Assembly: GCF_018417535.1 (NCBI RefSeq)
Contig: NZ_CP070977.1
Location: forward strand, 2,170,001-2,234,000
Source: Burkholderia pyrrocinia
Lineage (GTDB): Bacteria; Pseudomonadota; Gammaproteobacteria; Burkholderiales; Burkholderiaceae
Length of the DNA stretch: 64,000 nt
Direction of reading: 5' to 3'
Shown here: positions 44,936 through 53,758 of the stretch, in pieces
Numbering within the stretch: the first letter of the stretch is position 1
Layout: the number at the start of each line of letters is the position of its first letter
Notes under the pieces: generated by a model
Seen by the model: the letters and a program-made list of their open reading frames with translations, nothing else
What the model was told of the DNA's origin: nothing
Database searches by the model: none
Made by a program: the position numbers and the translations under genes

Positions 44936-45337
44936 TCAGGCCGTGCAGAAGGTTTCCTGCAGATGGGTCCAGCGCACGGTGCCTGCCGCGTCGCGTTCGA
45001 ACACGGCCGTCGCACGGCGCGCGGGCAGCTCGCCCGATGCCGCGTGCTGCGCTTCGAGATAGGTGATCACCGCATGCGATGCGTCGGCCGCGAGCACGCG
45101 GATCTCCGACAGCGTGATGCGCAGCCCCGGCTTCGCGCCGCCAAGCTTCGCGAACAACGCGTGCGTGCCGTCGCGGTCGAACACGCGGCCGTCGGTCACG
45201 ATCATCGTGAAATCGGTGGAAAACGGCGCGAGCATCGCGTCGAGCGCCGCCGGCGCGGTGTCGACGCCGGACAGCCAGCGTTCGATGGCGACGAGGCTCG
45301 CATCGAGCGCGTCGAGATAAATCGGGTGATCGGACAT
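44936..45337 (-). CDS. NTF2/SnoaL-like small protein (DUF4440-type)
   Basis: A 133-residue protein with the cone-shaped NTF2-like fold pattern: helices LDASLVAIERWLSG, strand DFTMIVTDGRVFDRDGTHALFAKLGG, and late strands HAVITYLEAQH and AVFERDAAGTVRWTHLQETF. Such proteins bind small hydrophobic ligands or act as uncharacterised stress proteins. It sits in the space between the convergent LysR gene and xdhC; no link to purine breakdown is implied by sequence. Confidence 0.65.
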   Translation of the reverse strand: MSDHPIYLDALDASLVAIERWLSGVDTAPAALDAMLAPFSTDFTMIVTDGRVFDRDGTHALFAKLGGAKPGLRITLSEIRVLAADASHAVITYLEAQHAASGELPARRATAVFERDAAGTVRWTHLQETFCTA

Positions 45338-45424
45338 GTGCGTGCACGGTAAGGCGCGGCCCGATGCCGCGCGTTGCCGTGCAGTGTATGCAAAAACGCG
45401 CGGCCGTGCGCCGGCCGCACGGCG

Positions 45425-46042
45425 CTACCGCGTGCAGGACACCTCGTCGCGCGCGCGCCCGGCCGCGGCCGCCTTCGCGTCGGCCACCGGCATGCCCGAG
45501 CGCGCCTGCAGCAGCTCCGCGCACACGGCCACCGCGATCGCGCCCGGCGCCTTGTCGACGATGCCCGCAACGCCGATCGGGCACACCATCTCCACGAGCC
45601 GCGCCGGATCGACACCGCGCGCGGCGAGCCGGCGCTCGAACTTCACGCGCTTGGTGCGCGAGCCGATCATCCCGAAGTACGCGTAGTCGCGCCGCCGCAT
45701 GATCTGCGCGGCGAGCGAGAAGTCGAGCGCGTGGTTGTGCGTCATCACGAGGAAGTACGCGCCGGGCGGCGCCGCGTCGACGACGGCCTCCGGCGTGTCG
45801 GTCGGCTCCGGCTGCACGTTCGGCGGACATTCGTCCGGGAACAGCTCGTCGCGCGTGTCGACCCACTGCACGACGCACGGCAGTGCGCCGAGCAGCGTGA
45901 CGAGCGCGTGACCGACGTGCCCGGCGCCGAACAGCACGATGTGCATCGGCGCCGGCGCACCGGTCGCGCGGTTGCGCTGGCCGGTGCCCTGCGCGAACGT
46001 CGGGTTCGACGCGGCGCGAAGCGAGCGTGCGGGCCCGTTCAT
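45425..46042 (-). CDS. xdhC: XdhC-like protein lacking its N-terminal domain
   Basis: A 205-residue protein. The Rossmann domain is clear: MHIVLFGAGHVGHALV (GAGHVG at residues 39-44), GAYFLVMTHNHALDFSLAAQIM, and YFGMIGSRTKRVKFE, the C-terminal half of the molybdenum-cofactor chaperone XdhC. The usual N-terminal XdhC/CoxI domain (about 100 residues) is absent; only 32 unrelated residues precede the domain, and only about 100 bp separate it from xdhB. GGAGG lies five bases before the ATG at 46042. Because XdhC is thought to insert sulfurated cofactor into XDH, a truncated form could impair it unless another copy exists. Confidence 0.75.
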   Translation of the reverse strand: MNGPARSLRAASNPTFAQGTGQRNRATGAPAPMHIVLFGAGHVGHALVTLLGALPCVVQWVDTRDELFPDECPPNVQPEPTDTPEAVVDAAPPGAYFLVMTHNHALDFSLAAQIMRRRDYAYFGMIGSRTKRVKFERRLAARGVDPARLVEMVCPIGVAGIVDKAPGAIAVAVCAELLQARSGMPVADAKAAAAGRARDEVSCTR

Positions 46043-46154
46043 GTCAGCCTCCGCCGGGCCGCCCCACACGCATGGGGATAAGCCATCGGGAGATGGGGGG
46101 GCTGCGCCCCCCCAAGCGAACAAAGTGAGCGTGGGGGCCGTTTCATGTCAGCCT
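46038..46154. repeat. Small palindromic element at the xdhB-xdhC junction with direct repeats
   Basis: The 13-bp sequence TTCATGTCAGCCT occurs at 46038-46050 and again at 46142-46154. Between them is a 91-bp unit with imperfect inverted ends (GGCCGCCCCACACGC and GCGTGGGGGCC) and a perfect inner hairpin (GGGGGGGC-TGC-GCCCCCCC). This fits a REP/MITE-like insertion that duplicated its target, or a local tandem duplication. The left-hand direct repeat carries the xdhC start and the right-hand one the xdhB stop. Confidence 0.5.
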
Positions 46155-48511
46155 GCCTGAACCGCGCGGGCTGCACGCACCGCACTCACCGCGCGCAGGA
46201 TCGACTCGCCGGTGGCCGGCGCGTCGAGCGGCGGGTTCACCTGGTAATCGCCGACCGCCGCGATCGCGTCGCGCACCGCGAAGAACACCGAGAACGGCAG
46301 CAGCAGCGGCGGCTCGCCGACGGCCTTCGACCGGTGGATGCTGTCCTCGACGTTGCGGTTCTCGAACAGCCGCACGTTGAATTCGGGCGGCGTGTCGTTG
46401 ACGGTCGGGATCTTGTACGTGGACGGCGCATGCGTCATCAGCTTGCCGCCCTTGTTCCACCACAGCTCCTCGGTCGTCAGCCAGCCCATCCCCTGGATGA
46501 ACGCGCCTTCGACCTGGCCGATGTCGAGCGCCGGGTTCAGCGACGCGCCCACGTCGTGCAGCGCATCGACACGCAGCGTGCGCATCTCGCCCGTCAGCGT
46601 GTCGATCACGACTTCCGACACGGCCGCGCCGTACGAATAGTAGTAGAACGGCCGGCCCTGCAGCTTCGACTGATCCCAGTACAGCTTCGGCGTCGCGTAG
46701 AAACCGTCGGACCAGAGCTGCACGCGCGCGAGGTACGCCTTCGCGATCACTTCGCCGAACGGCACGCCGTTGCCGCCGACCCACACGAAGTCGTTGCCGA
46801 ACTTCACGTCGGCCGCATCGACCTTGCCGTCGCCGTACTGCTTCGCCGCGAACACCGCGAGCCGCTCGCGCAACTGGCGCGCCGCATCCTGCGCGGCCTT
46901 GCCGTTCAGGTCCGAGCCCGTCGACGCGGCCGTCGCGGACGTGTTCGCAACCTTGCTCGTATCGGTCGCCGTCACGCGGATCCGGCCGAAGCGGATGCCG
47001 AGCTCGTGCGCGACGACCTGCGCGACCTTCGTGTTGAGCCCCTGCCCCATCTCCGTGCCGCCGTGGTTCACGAGCACCGAGCCGTCGGTGTAGATGTGCA
47101 CCAGCGCGCCGGCCTGGTTGAAGTGCGTGACGTTGAACGCGATCCCGAACTTCACCGGCGTGAGCGCGATGCCCTTCTTCAGCACCGTGTTGCGCGCGTT
47201 GAATGCGCGCACGCCCGCGCGCCGCGCGCGATAGTCGCTCGTCGTCTCGAGTTCGCCGAGCAGCTCCTGCAGCACGTTGTCCTCGACCGTCTGCCCGTAC
47301 GGCGTCACGTTGCGTTCGATCTTGCCGTACAGGTTCGCGTAGCGGACGTCGAGCGGATCGCGGTCGAGCGAACGCGCGACGTCGTCGAGGATGTACTCGA
47401 TCGCGAACGCGCCCTGCGGGCCGCCGAAGCCGCGGAACGCGGTGTTCGACTGCGTGTTGGTCTTGCCGCAGTAGCCGGCGATGTCGACGTCGCCCAGCCA
47501 GTACGCGTTGTCGAAGTGGCACACCGCGCGCGTCATCACCGGGCCCGACAGGTCGGCCGAGAAGCCGCAGCGCGACGTCATGTCGAGCGCCACGCCGTCG
47601 AGGCGGCCGTCGTCGTCGTAGCCGACGTCGAAGCGGTAGTGGAAGTCGTGCCGCTTGCCGGTGATCATCATGTCGTCGTCGCGGTCCGGGCGCAGCTTCA
47701 CCGGGCACAGCAGCTTCCACGCGGCGAGCGCCGCGCAGCACGCGAACAGGCCCGACTGCGACTCCTTGCCGCCGAACCCGCCGCCCATCCGGCGGCATTC
47801 GACCAGCACGTTGTGCGACGCGACGCCAAGCACGTGCGCGACGAGGTGCTGCATCTCGCTCGGGTGCTGCGTCGAGCAGTACACGTGCATCCCGTCGTCG
47901 TCCTTCGGCACCGCGTACGCGATCTGCCCTTCCAGGTAGAACTGCTCCTGGCCGCCGAGCAGCATCTCGCCCGACTCGCGGTGCGGCGCGGCAGCGAGCC
48001 GCGCGGCCGCGTCGCCGCGCGCGAGCTTCAGCGGCGGGATCACGTAGGTTTCGGCCTGGCGCGCCTCCTGTGCGGTCAGGATCGCGGGCAGCTCTTCGTA
48101 GTCGACCTTCGCGCGGCGCGCGGCGAGCCGCGCGGTTTCATGCGACGTCGCGACGACGATGAACATCGGCTGGCCGACGAACTGCACGATGCCCCTGGCG
48201 AGCACCGGGTCGTCGTGGACGATCGGGCCGCAATCGTTGACGCCCGGGATGTCGTCGGCCGTGAACACGGCGACCACGCCCGGCGTCGCGCGCACCGCGT
48301 CGAAGTTCATCGACACGATCCTCGCGTGCGGCTTTGCCGACAATCCGAGCGCCGCGTGCAGCGTGCCCGCGACGACCGGAATGTCGTCGGTGTAGGTGGC
48401 GCGCCCGCTGACGTGCAGGTGCGCGGATTCGTGCGCGCGCGATACGTGGACCTGCGCGGCGTCGGCCTGCGGGTCGAGGGTACTCAGGAACGGTTCTGCT
48501 TGCTGGTTCAT
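46148..48511 (-). CDS. xdhB: Xanthine dehydrogenase, molybdenum-binding subunit
   Basis: A 787-residue large subunit of the purine-degrading enzyme that oxidises hypoxanthine and xanthine to urate. The N-terminal HVSGRATYTDDIP, the MGGGFGGKESQ cofactor-binding motif, the GRGFGGPQGAF region and the late AVGEPPLLLPF segment (with the catalytic Glu region near the C-terminus) mark the family. It begins 18 bp after xdhA ends. It ends at the repeat element before xdhC. Confidence 0.96.
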   Translation of the reverse strand: MNQQAEPFLSTLDPQADAAQVHVSRAHESAHLHVSGRATYTDDIPVVAGTLHAALGLSAKPHARIVSMNFDAVRATPGVVAVFTADDIPGVNDCGPIVHDDPVLARGIVQFVGQPMFIVVATSHETARLAARRAKVDYEELPAILTAQEARQAETYVIPPLKLARGDAAARLAAAPHRESGEMLLGGQEQFYLEGQIAYAVPKDDDGMHVYCSTQHPSEMQHLVAHVLGVASHNVLVECRRMGGGFGGKESQSGLFACCAALAAWKLLCPVKLRPDRDDDMMITGKRHDFHYRFDVGYDDDGRLDGVALDMTSRCGFSADLSGPVMTRAVCHFDNAYWLGDVDIAGYCGKTNTQSNTAFRGFGGPQGAFAIEYILDDVARSLDRDPLDVRYANLYGKIERNVTPYGQTVEDNVLQELLGELETTSDYRARRAGVRAFNARNTVLKKGIALTPVKFGIAFNVTHFNQAGALVHIYTDGSVLVNHGGTEMGQGLNTKVAQVVAHELGIRFGRIRVTATDTSKVANTSATAASTGSDLNGKAAQDAARQLRERLAVFAAKQYGDGKVDAADVKFGNDFVWVGGNGVPFGEVIAKAYLARVQLWSDGFYATPKLYWDQSKLQGRPFYYYSYGAAVSEVVIDTLTGEMRTLRVDALHDVGASLNPALDIGQVEGAFIQGMGWLTTEELWWNKGGKLMTHAPSTYKIPTVNDTPPEFNVRLFENRNVEDSIHRSKAVGEPPLLLPFSVFFAVRDAIAAVGDYQVNPPLDAPATGESILRAVSAVRAARAVQAG

Positions 48512-48529
48512 CTTCGGTGTTCTCCGTCT

Positions 48530-50074
48530 TCAGACGCGCGCCGCGTCGTTGCCGACTTCGGCGGCCACTTCACGCACATTCAGGGCTTGCGGCGGCAGCG
48601 GGTCGTGCGGGCGCGTCTCCAGCCAGAATCGGTACATCAGGTTCTTCGCGGTATCGAGGCGATATGTGCTCGTCGCGCGCATGTCGGACAGCGGCTGGTA
48701 GTCGCGCTCGAGCGCCTGCATCGCGGCCTGCGCGGTGGCTTCGTGCCACTGCGCGCCGTCGAGCACGGCTTCCGTCTGCGTCGCGCGCTTCGGCGTCGCG
48801 GCCATCCCGCCGAACGCGATGCGCGGCTCGCGGATCGTGTCGCCGTCCGCGATGAACGCGAACGCCGCGCAGACGGCCGAGATGTCGGAGTCGAACCGCT
48901 TCGACAGCTTGTACGTGCGGAACTGCAGCTTCTCGCGCGCACCGGTGCGGGTCGGCACCTTCACGCCGACGACGAATTCGTGCGGCGCCATGTCCTTCTG
49001 CTGGTAGCCCGTGTAGAGCGCCTCGAGTGGCAGCTCGCGCACCGTGTCGCCGCCGCGCAGCACGACCCGCGCGCCGAGCGCGATCAGGCCGGGCATCGAA
49101 TCGCCGATCGGCGAGCCGTTCGCGACGTTGCCGCCGAGCGTGCCCGCGTTGCGGATCGGCAGCGACGCGAAGCGCTTCCACATCTCGGTCAGCTCCGGAT
49201 ACGTGACGGCCAGTGCCGCATATGCGGTCTCGACCGTCACGCCCGCGCCGATCTCGATCCAGTCGCCGCGCGCCGCGACGCGCTGCAGTTCGGCGATCTG
49301 GCCGACGTAGATCAGGTCGTCGAGCCGGCGCATCTGCTTCGTGACCCACAGGCCGATGTCGGTGCTGCCCGCGAGGATGCACGCGTCGGGCCGCTCGGCC
49401 TTCAGCGCGGCCAGCGCGTCGAGCGTGCGCGGCGCCGCGAAGCGCGCGCCGTTGATCGTCGTGTAGTCGAATGTGTCGTCGCGCTGGAGCGACGCGAGCG
49501 TGCGGGCGAGCGCGGCCGTGTCGACCGGTGCCGACGGCGACGGCGCGTCGAACATCTGCACGGCCGCATCGACGATCGGGCGATAGCCGGTGCAGCGGCA
49601 CAGGTTGCCCGTCAGCGCGTCGGCGATCTCGGTGCGCGTCGGCACGTCCTTCGCCTTCGCGCACGCGCTGCCGCAACCCTCGTGGCCGTGCTTCTCGTAC
49701 AGCGCCCACATCGACATCACGAAGCCGGGCGTGCAGAACCCGCATTGCGAACCGTGGCAATCGACCATCGCCTGCTGCACCGGATGCAGCGCACCGTCCG
49801 GCTGGCGCAGGTCCTCGACCGTCAGCAGCGCCTTGCCGTCGAGCGTCGGCAGGAACTGGATGCACGCGTTGACGGCCTTGAACTCGACCGCGCCGGCGTC
49901 GGTCAGCTCGCCGACGACGACCGTGCACGCGCCGCAGTCGCCTTCCGCGCAGCCTTCCTTGGTGCCGGTGCAATGCGCGTCCTCGCGCAGGTACTGCAGC
50001 ACGGTGCGGGTGACGTCCGCGCCGCTGACTTCGCGGATCGCGTGACGATGGTAGAAGCGGATCGGCTCACTCAT
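48530..50074 (-). CDS. xdhA: Xanthine dehydrogenase, Fe-S/FAD subunit
   Basis: A 514-residue small subunit. Two 2Fe-2S clusters are seen: CTGTKEGCAEGDCGACTVVV (about residues 36-55) and CGFCTPGF with the later CRCTGYRP. A FAD domain follows (ILAGSTDIGLWVTKQMRR and LGGNVANGSPIGDSMPGLIALGA), then the CO dehydrogenase flavoprotein C-terminal domain. It passes electrons from the molybdenum centre to NAD+. It is the first gene of xdhA-xdhB-xdhC. The 348-bp upstream region separates it from a divergent MFS gene. Confidence 0.96.
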   Translation of the reverse strand: MSEPIRFYHRHAIREVSGADVTRTVLQYLREDAHCTGTKEGCAEGDCGACTVVVGELTDAGAVEFKAVNACIQFLPTLDGKALLTVEDLRQPDGALHPVQQAMVDCHGSQCGFCTPGFVMSMWALYEKHGHEGCGSACAKAKDVPTRTEIADALTGNLCRCTGYRPIVDAAVQMFDAPSPSAPVDTAALARTLASLQRDDTFDYTTINGARFAAPRTLDALAALKAERPDACILAGSTDIGLWVTKQMRRLDDLIYVGQIAELQRVAARGDWIEIGAGVTVETAYAALAVTYPELTEMWKRFASLPIRNAGTLGGNVANGSPIGDSMPGLIALGARVVLRGGDTVRELPLEALYTGYQQKDMAPHEFVVGVKVPTRTGAREKLQFRTYKLSKRFDSDISAVCAAFAFIADGDTIREPRIAFGGMAATPKRATQTEAVLDGAQWHEATAQAAMQALERDYQPLSDMRATSTYRLDTAKNLMYRFWLETRPHDPLPPQALNVREVAAEVGNDAARV

Positions 50075-50422
50075 GTCTCTATGATTCTTCAAATGGGGGC
50101 AAGGCGGCCTGCGCGAAGCGCTCGACCGACGTTTCTCTGACAGTTTGCACGCTATCACCATCAAATTCCGCAACCCATAGCCCATCACGCATGGGGCCCA
50201 TATAACTGCCGCGATATGAGCGCCGGGGCCGCCCGGCGCCCTTTCCGCACGGTGCCCCGCCGGCGTTTCCGACGTGTCGGCAACGATCCGTCATCGTCGA
50301 AAACAGGTCGCGATTAACTAAATGGTACCTGCGTGAAAACCGGTTCCATGGGAAAATCCCGATTCCGTTTTTCGCCGCCGTCCGTTCCGTAACGTTCCGT
50401 TCCGTTCATTCGTTCCGACCCC
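50075..50422. other. Divergent spacer between xdhA and the MFS gene
   Basis: About 350 bp without a gene. It must hold both promoters. Just before the MFS ATG, repeated CGTTCC(G) units (about 50380-50420) form a short simple-repeat tract. A clear operator or -35/-10 pair was not assigned. Confidence 0.55.
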
Positions 50423-51637
50423 ATGTCTACCGACTCCGCCACACCACCACGCAGCGGGTTCGCGGTCACGCTGCAAATCGTGTCCGTCGTCTGCTTCACG
50501 TTCATCTGCTACCTGACCATCGGCCTGCCGCTCGCGGTGCTGCCGGGCTTCGTCCATGACGACCTCGGCTTTTCCGCGATCGTCGCGGGCGGCGCGATCA
50601 GCGTCCAGTACTTCGCGACGCTCGCGTCGCGGCCGCTCGCCGGGCGCTTCGCCGATACGCTCGGCCCGAAGCAGACGGTGCTGCGCGGGCTGGTCGGCTG
50701 CGGCGTGTCGGGCGTGCTGCTGCTCGTCGCGCTGCTGCTCGCGCACTGGCCGGTCGCGAGCCTCGTGCTGCTGGTCGCGAGCCGGCTCGTGCTCGGCGTC
50801 GGCGAGAGCCTGTGCGGCACCGGCGCGATCCTGTGGGGCATCGGCCGGGTCGGCGTCACGCACAACGCGAAGGTGATCTCGTGGAACGGCATCGCGACCT
50901 ACGGCGCGCTCGCGCTCGGCGCGCCGGTCGGCGTCGCGATCGCGCATACGCTGAATCCGGCGCTGATCGGCGTGATCGTGATCGCGCTGGCCGCGCTCGG
51001 CTTCTACCTCGCGCGCCTGATCGATTCCGTGCCGCTCGTGCATGGCGAACGGATGTCGTATGCAAGCGTGTTCACGCGCGTGCTGCCGCACGGCCTCGGC
51101 CTCGCGCTCGGCTCGGCCGGCTTCGGCTCGATCGCGACCTTCGTCACGCTGTACTACGCGGCGCGCCACTGGCCGAACGCCGCGCTGTCGCTGACCGTGT
51201 TCGGCACGCTGTTCATCGGCGCGCGACTGCTGTTCGCGAACACGATCAAGACCTACGGCGGCTTCCGCGTCGCGATCGTGTCGTTCGCGTTCGAATGCTC
51301 GGGCCTCGTGCTGCTGTGGCTCGCGCCGGTGCCGCACGTTGCGCTCGTCGGCGCCGCGCTGACGGGCTTCGGCTTCGCGCTGATCTTCCCGGCACTCGGC
51401 GTCGAGGCCGTCGCGCTCGTGCCGCCCGCGAGCCGCGGCGCGGCGCTGTCCGCGTACTCGGTGTTCCTCGACCTGTCGCTCGGCATCACGGGCCCGCTCG
51501 CCGGCTATGTCGCGGGCGCGTTCGGCTATCCGCAGGTGTTCCTGTTCGCGGCGATGGCGGCCGCCGCGGGCGTCGCGCTGTCGATGGTGCTGTACCAGCG
51601 GCAGGCGCGTGTAGCGGGGAGCGGCGCGGCCGCCTGA
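50423..51637 (+). CDS. MFS transporter, YhhS/arabinose-efflux-like
   Basis: A 404-residue protein with 12 hydrophobic helices. The opening segment [54 protein letters not shown] includes the MFS motif A region ([10 protein letters not shown]). It resembles YhhS/YfcJ (UPF0226) exporters, some linked to glyphosate or arabinose resistance. The substrate is unknown. It is divergent from xdhA and ends before a bidirectional terminator. Confidence 0.85.
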   Translation: MSTDSATPPRSGFAVTLQIVSVVCFTFICYLTIGLPLAVLPGFVHDDLGFSAIVAGGAISVQYFATLASRPLAGRFADTLGPKQTVLRGLVGCGVSGVLLLVALLLAHWPVASLVLLVASRLVLGVGESLCGTGAILWGIGRVGVTHNAKVISWNGIATYGALALGAPVGVAIAHTLNPALIGVIVIALAALGFYLARLIDSVPLVHGERMSYASVFTRVLPHGLGLALGSAGFGSIATFVTLYYAARHWPNAALSLTVFGTLFIGARLLFANTIKTYGGFRVAIVSFAFECSGLVLLWLAPVPHVALVGAALTGFGFALIFPALGVEAVALVPPASRGAALSAYSVFLDLSLGITGPLAGYVAGAFGYPQVFLFAAMAAAAGVALSMVLYQRQARVAGSGAAA

Positions 51638-51696
51638 TCACGCCTGCCCGCCGCATGGCGGCCGGCCGCGCAGGTCGCGGCGCCGCTGCCCAAAAA

Positions 51697-51725
51697 GAAA
51701 ACGCCCGCATCGCGCAGGCGTTTTT
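51697..51725. terminator. Bidirectional terminator between MFS and EamA genes
   Basis: AAAACGCC and GGCGTTTT form the core stem (with internal GC pairing around an ATCGC loop), with A-rich and T-rich flanks on either side. It serves the plus-strand MFS and the minus-strand EamA gene that converge here. Confidence 0.85.
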
Positions 51726-51748
51726 CTTTTATCCGGAGGCCGGCGCGC

Positions 51749-52639
51749 TCAGGCCGTCCGGAGAAACAGCCGGCGCGTCAGGTCGAACGCGACGAGATTG
51801 CCGGCCACCACCAGCAGCAGCCCGAGCACCGCAAGCGGCGACCACTGGTAGCCCTCGAACACCGTCGACACGGCCAGCGCGACGATCGGGAACAGCACCG
51901 TGCAGTACGCGGCGCGCTCCGGCCCGATCCGGCCGACGAGCGTCAGGTACGCGGTGAAGCCGATCACCGAGCCCGGTACGGCGAGGTAGACGAGCGCGCC
52001 GAGATAACGCGGGCTCATGTCGAGCGTGAACGGCATCCCGGCCACCGCGCTGCCGACGGTCAGGATCGCCGCGCCGATCAGCATCGCCCAGCCGTTGGTC
52101 GCGAGCGGGTGCAGCCCCATCGACTGCATCCGGCTCGACAGCAGGTTGCCGGCCGAGAAGCACATCGTGCCGGCGAACGCGATCGCGAGCCCGATCCAGG
52201 TCGCGTGGTCGTCGAGATGGCCGGCCATCTGCTGCCAGAACAGGCACGCGATGCCGATCAGGCCGAGCAGCGCGCCGGCAATCGCCGACGGCCGCAGCGG
52301 GCGGCCCATGAACAGCCGGCCGTTGATCGAGTTCAGCAGCGGCGCGGTCGAGAAGATCACCGCGACGAGCCCGCTCGGCACGACCTGTTCCGCGTAGTAG
52401 AAGCACAGGAAGTTCAGGCAGAACAGCGCGAAGCCCTGCGCAACGAGGTAGCGCCACGCTTCGCGCGGCGGGCGGACCGGCCGGCGCATCACGCGCAGCA
52501 GCGCGAACAGCACGGCGGCCGCGAGCCAGAAGCGCCACGCGATCGACACGGGCGGCGGCACGGAGCCGAGTTGCCACTTGATCGCGATCCAGGTGGTGCC
52601 CCAGATCAGCACGGTGACGAAATAAAGCGACAGGTTCAT
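51749..52639 (-). CDS. EamA/DMT-family transporter
   Basis: A 296-residue protein with ten hydrophobic helices in two EamA repeats (first from LYFVTVLIWGTTWIAIKWQLG, second from WIGLAIAFAGTMCFSAGNLLSSR). Members export amino acids and other metabolites. It is divergent from the AraC gene at 52776 with a 136-bp spacer, so the AraC regulator may control it. The substrate is unknown. Confidence 0.87.
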   Translation of the reverse strand: MNLSLYFVTVLIWGTTWIAIKWQLGSVPPPVSIAWRFWLAAAVLFALLRVMRRPVRPPREAWRYLVAQGFALFCLNFLCFYYAEQVVPSGLVAVIFSTAPLLNSINGRLFMGRPLRPSAIAGALLGLIGIACLFWQQMAGHLDDHATWIGLAIAFAGTMCFSAGNLLSSRMQSMGLHPLATNGWAMLIGAAILTVGSAVAGMPFTLDMSPRYLGALVYLAVPGSVIGFTAYLTLVGRIGPERAAYCTVLFPIVALAVSTVFEGYQWSPLAVLGLLLVVAGNLVAFDLTRRLFLRTA

Positions 52640-52775
52640 GGCGGTGGCGGTCCGGAAATCGGATGAAACGGGATCCCGACTATGCCGCCGCGCGGCGCGC
52701 GCCGATTGTCCGGAATTGCGGTCTTTTTAGAGCGGTCGCACCCGGTGCCGCGCGCCCGCTTATACTCGTCGCACC

Positions 52776-53711
52776 ATGAGCTTCTCCCTCTCCGCCCCGC
52801 CCGTCGACCGCGCCGCCGCCCTGGCCGGCGGCGATCTGCCGTTCGGCCTGCAGTCGGTCTGCCGCACGCTCGCCGACGCGAACGCGACGCTCGAGCGCTT
52901 CGCGTGGCTCGGCGACCATCTCGCGATCGCCGAATGGACGCGGATCACCGACGAAAGCGAGACGATCTACGAGCAGCCCGGCCACCACACGCTGTCGTGC
53001 TACCTCGACGGCGGCTACCGGACCGAGCGCGAACGCGTGCCGCGCTACGGCGCGCCGAGCCTGCTGTGCGCGCTGCCGGGCGACCATGAATCGCGCTGGT
53101 GGGTGCGCGGCGAGATGCACTTCATCCACCTGTATTTCCTGCCCGAGCACTTCACGCAGCGCGCGATCCGCGAACTCGACCGCGAGCCGCGCGAGCTGAA
53201 GCTCGCCGACCGCACCTATTTCGAGGATGCGCGCGTCGCCGCGCTGCTGCGCTCGCTCGCGCTGGACGGCTGGGACGATGCCGACGAGCGGCTGCGCGTG
53301 AACGAGACCGCGCACGAGGTGCTGAGCCTGCTGCTGCGCGGGCAGAGCACGACGCGTACCGACGCATCGTTCCGCGGCGGGCTTGCGCCGGCCGTGCGCC
53401 GCCGCGTGCGCGACTACATCGACACGTACCTGACGCAGCCGCTGACGCTCGGCGAACTGGCCGACGTCGCCGCGCTGTCCGAATATCACTTCTCGCGGAT
53501 GTTCCGGCTGTCGTTCGGCCGTGCGCCGCACGCGTGGGTCGCCGAGCAGCGGCTCGCGCGGGCGCGCGAGCTGCTGCGCACGACGTCGCTGCCGATCGCG
53601 CAGGTCGCGGCCGACTGCGGCTACGCGAACGCCGGCCACTTCAGCCATCGCTTTCGCGACGCGCACGGCACGACGCCGAATACGTACCGGCGCGCGATGC
53701 AGCGCGGCTGA
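52776..53711 (+). CDS. AraC-family transcriptional regulator
   Basis: A 311-residue protein. Residues 1-200 form a sensor domain without a clear family signature, with a cupin-like stretch early. The C-terminal AraC double HTH spans about 205-305: LTLGELADVAALSEYHFSRMFRLSFGRAPHAWVAEQRLARARELL and the second helix pair IAQVAADCGYANAGHFSHRFRDAHGTTPNTYRR. It is divergent from the EamA exporter and its likely regulator. Confidence 0.88.
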   Translation: MSFSLSAPPVDRAAALAGGDLPFGLQSVCRTLADANATLERFAWLGDHLAIAEWTRITDESETIYEQPGHHTLSCYLDGGYRTERERVPRYGAPSLLCALPGDHESRWWVRGEMHFIHLYFLPEHFTQRAIRELDREPRELKLADRTYFEDARVAALLRSLALDGWDDADERLRVNETAHEVLSLLLRGQSTTRTDASFRGGLAPAVRRRVRDYIDTYLTQPLTLGELADVAALSEYHFSRMFRLSFGRAPHAWVAEQRLARARELLRTTSLPIAQVAADCGYANAGHFSHRFRDAHGTTPNTYRRAMQRG

Positions 53712-53758
53712 GCGCGACCGGCCCGGGGCCGGTCGATCGTCGGTGCCCCTCGGCGGCG

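Noticed and set aside
46145-50140. A plus-strand open frame of more than 1300 codons opposite xdhA and xdhB
   Set aside because: It is antisense to two well-supported genes, has no recognised domain and is Arg/Ala/His-rich, as expected of a shadow frame in GC-rich DNA.
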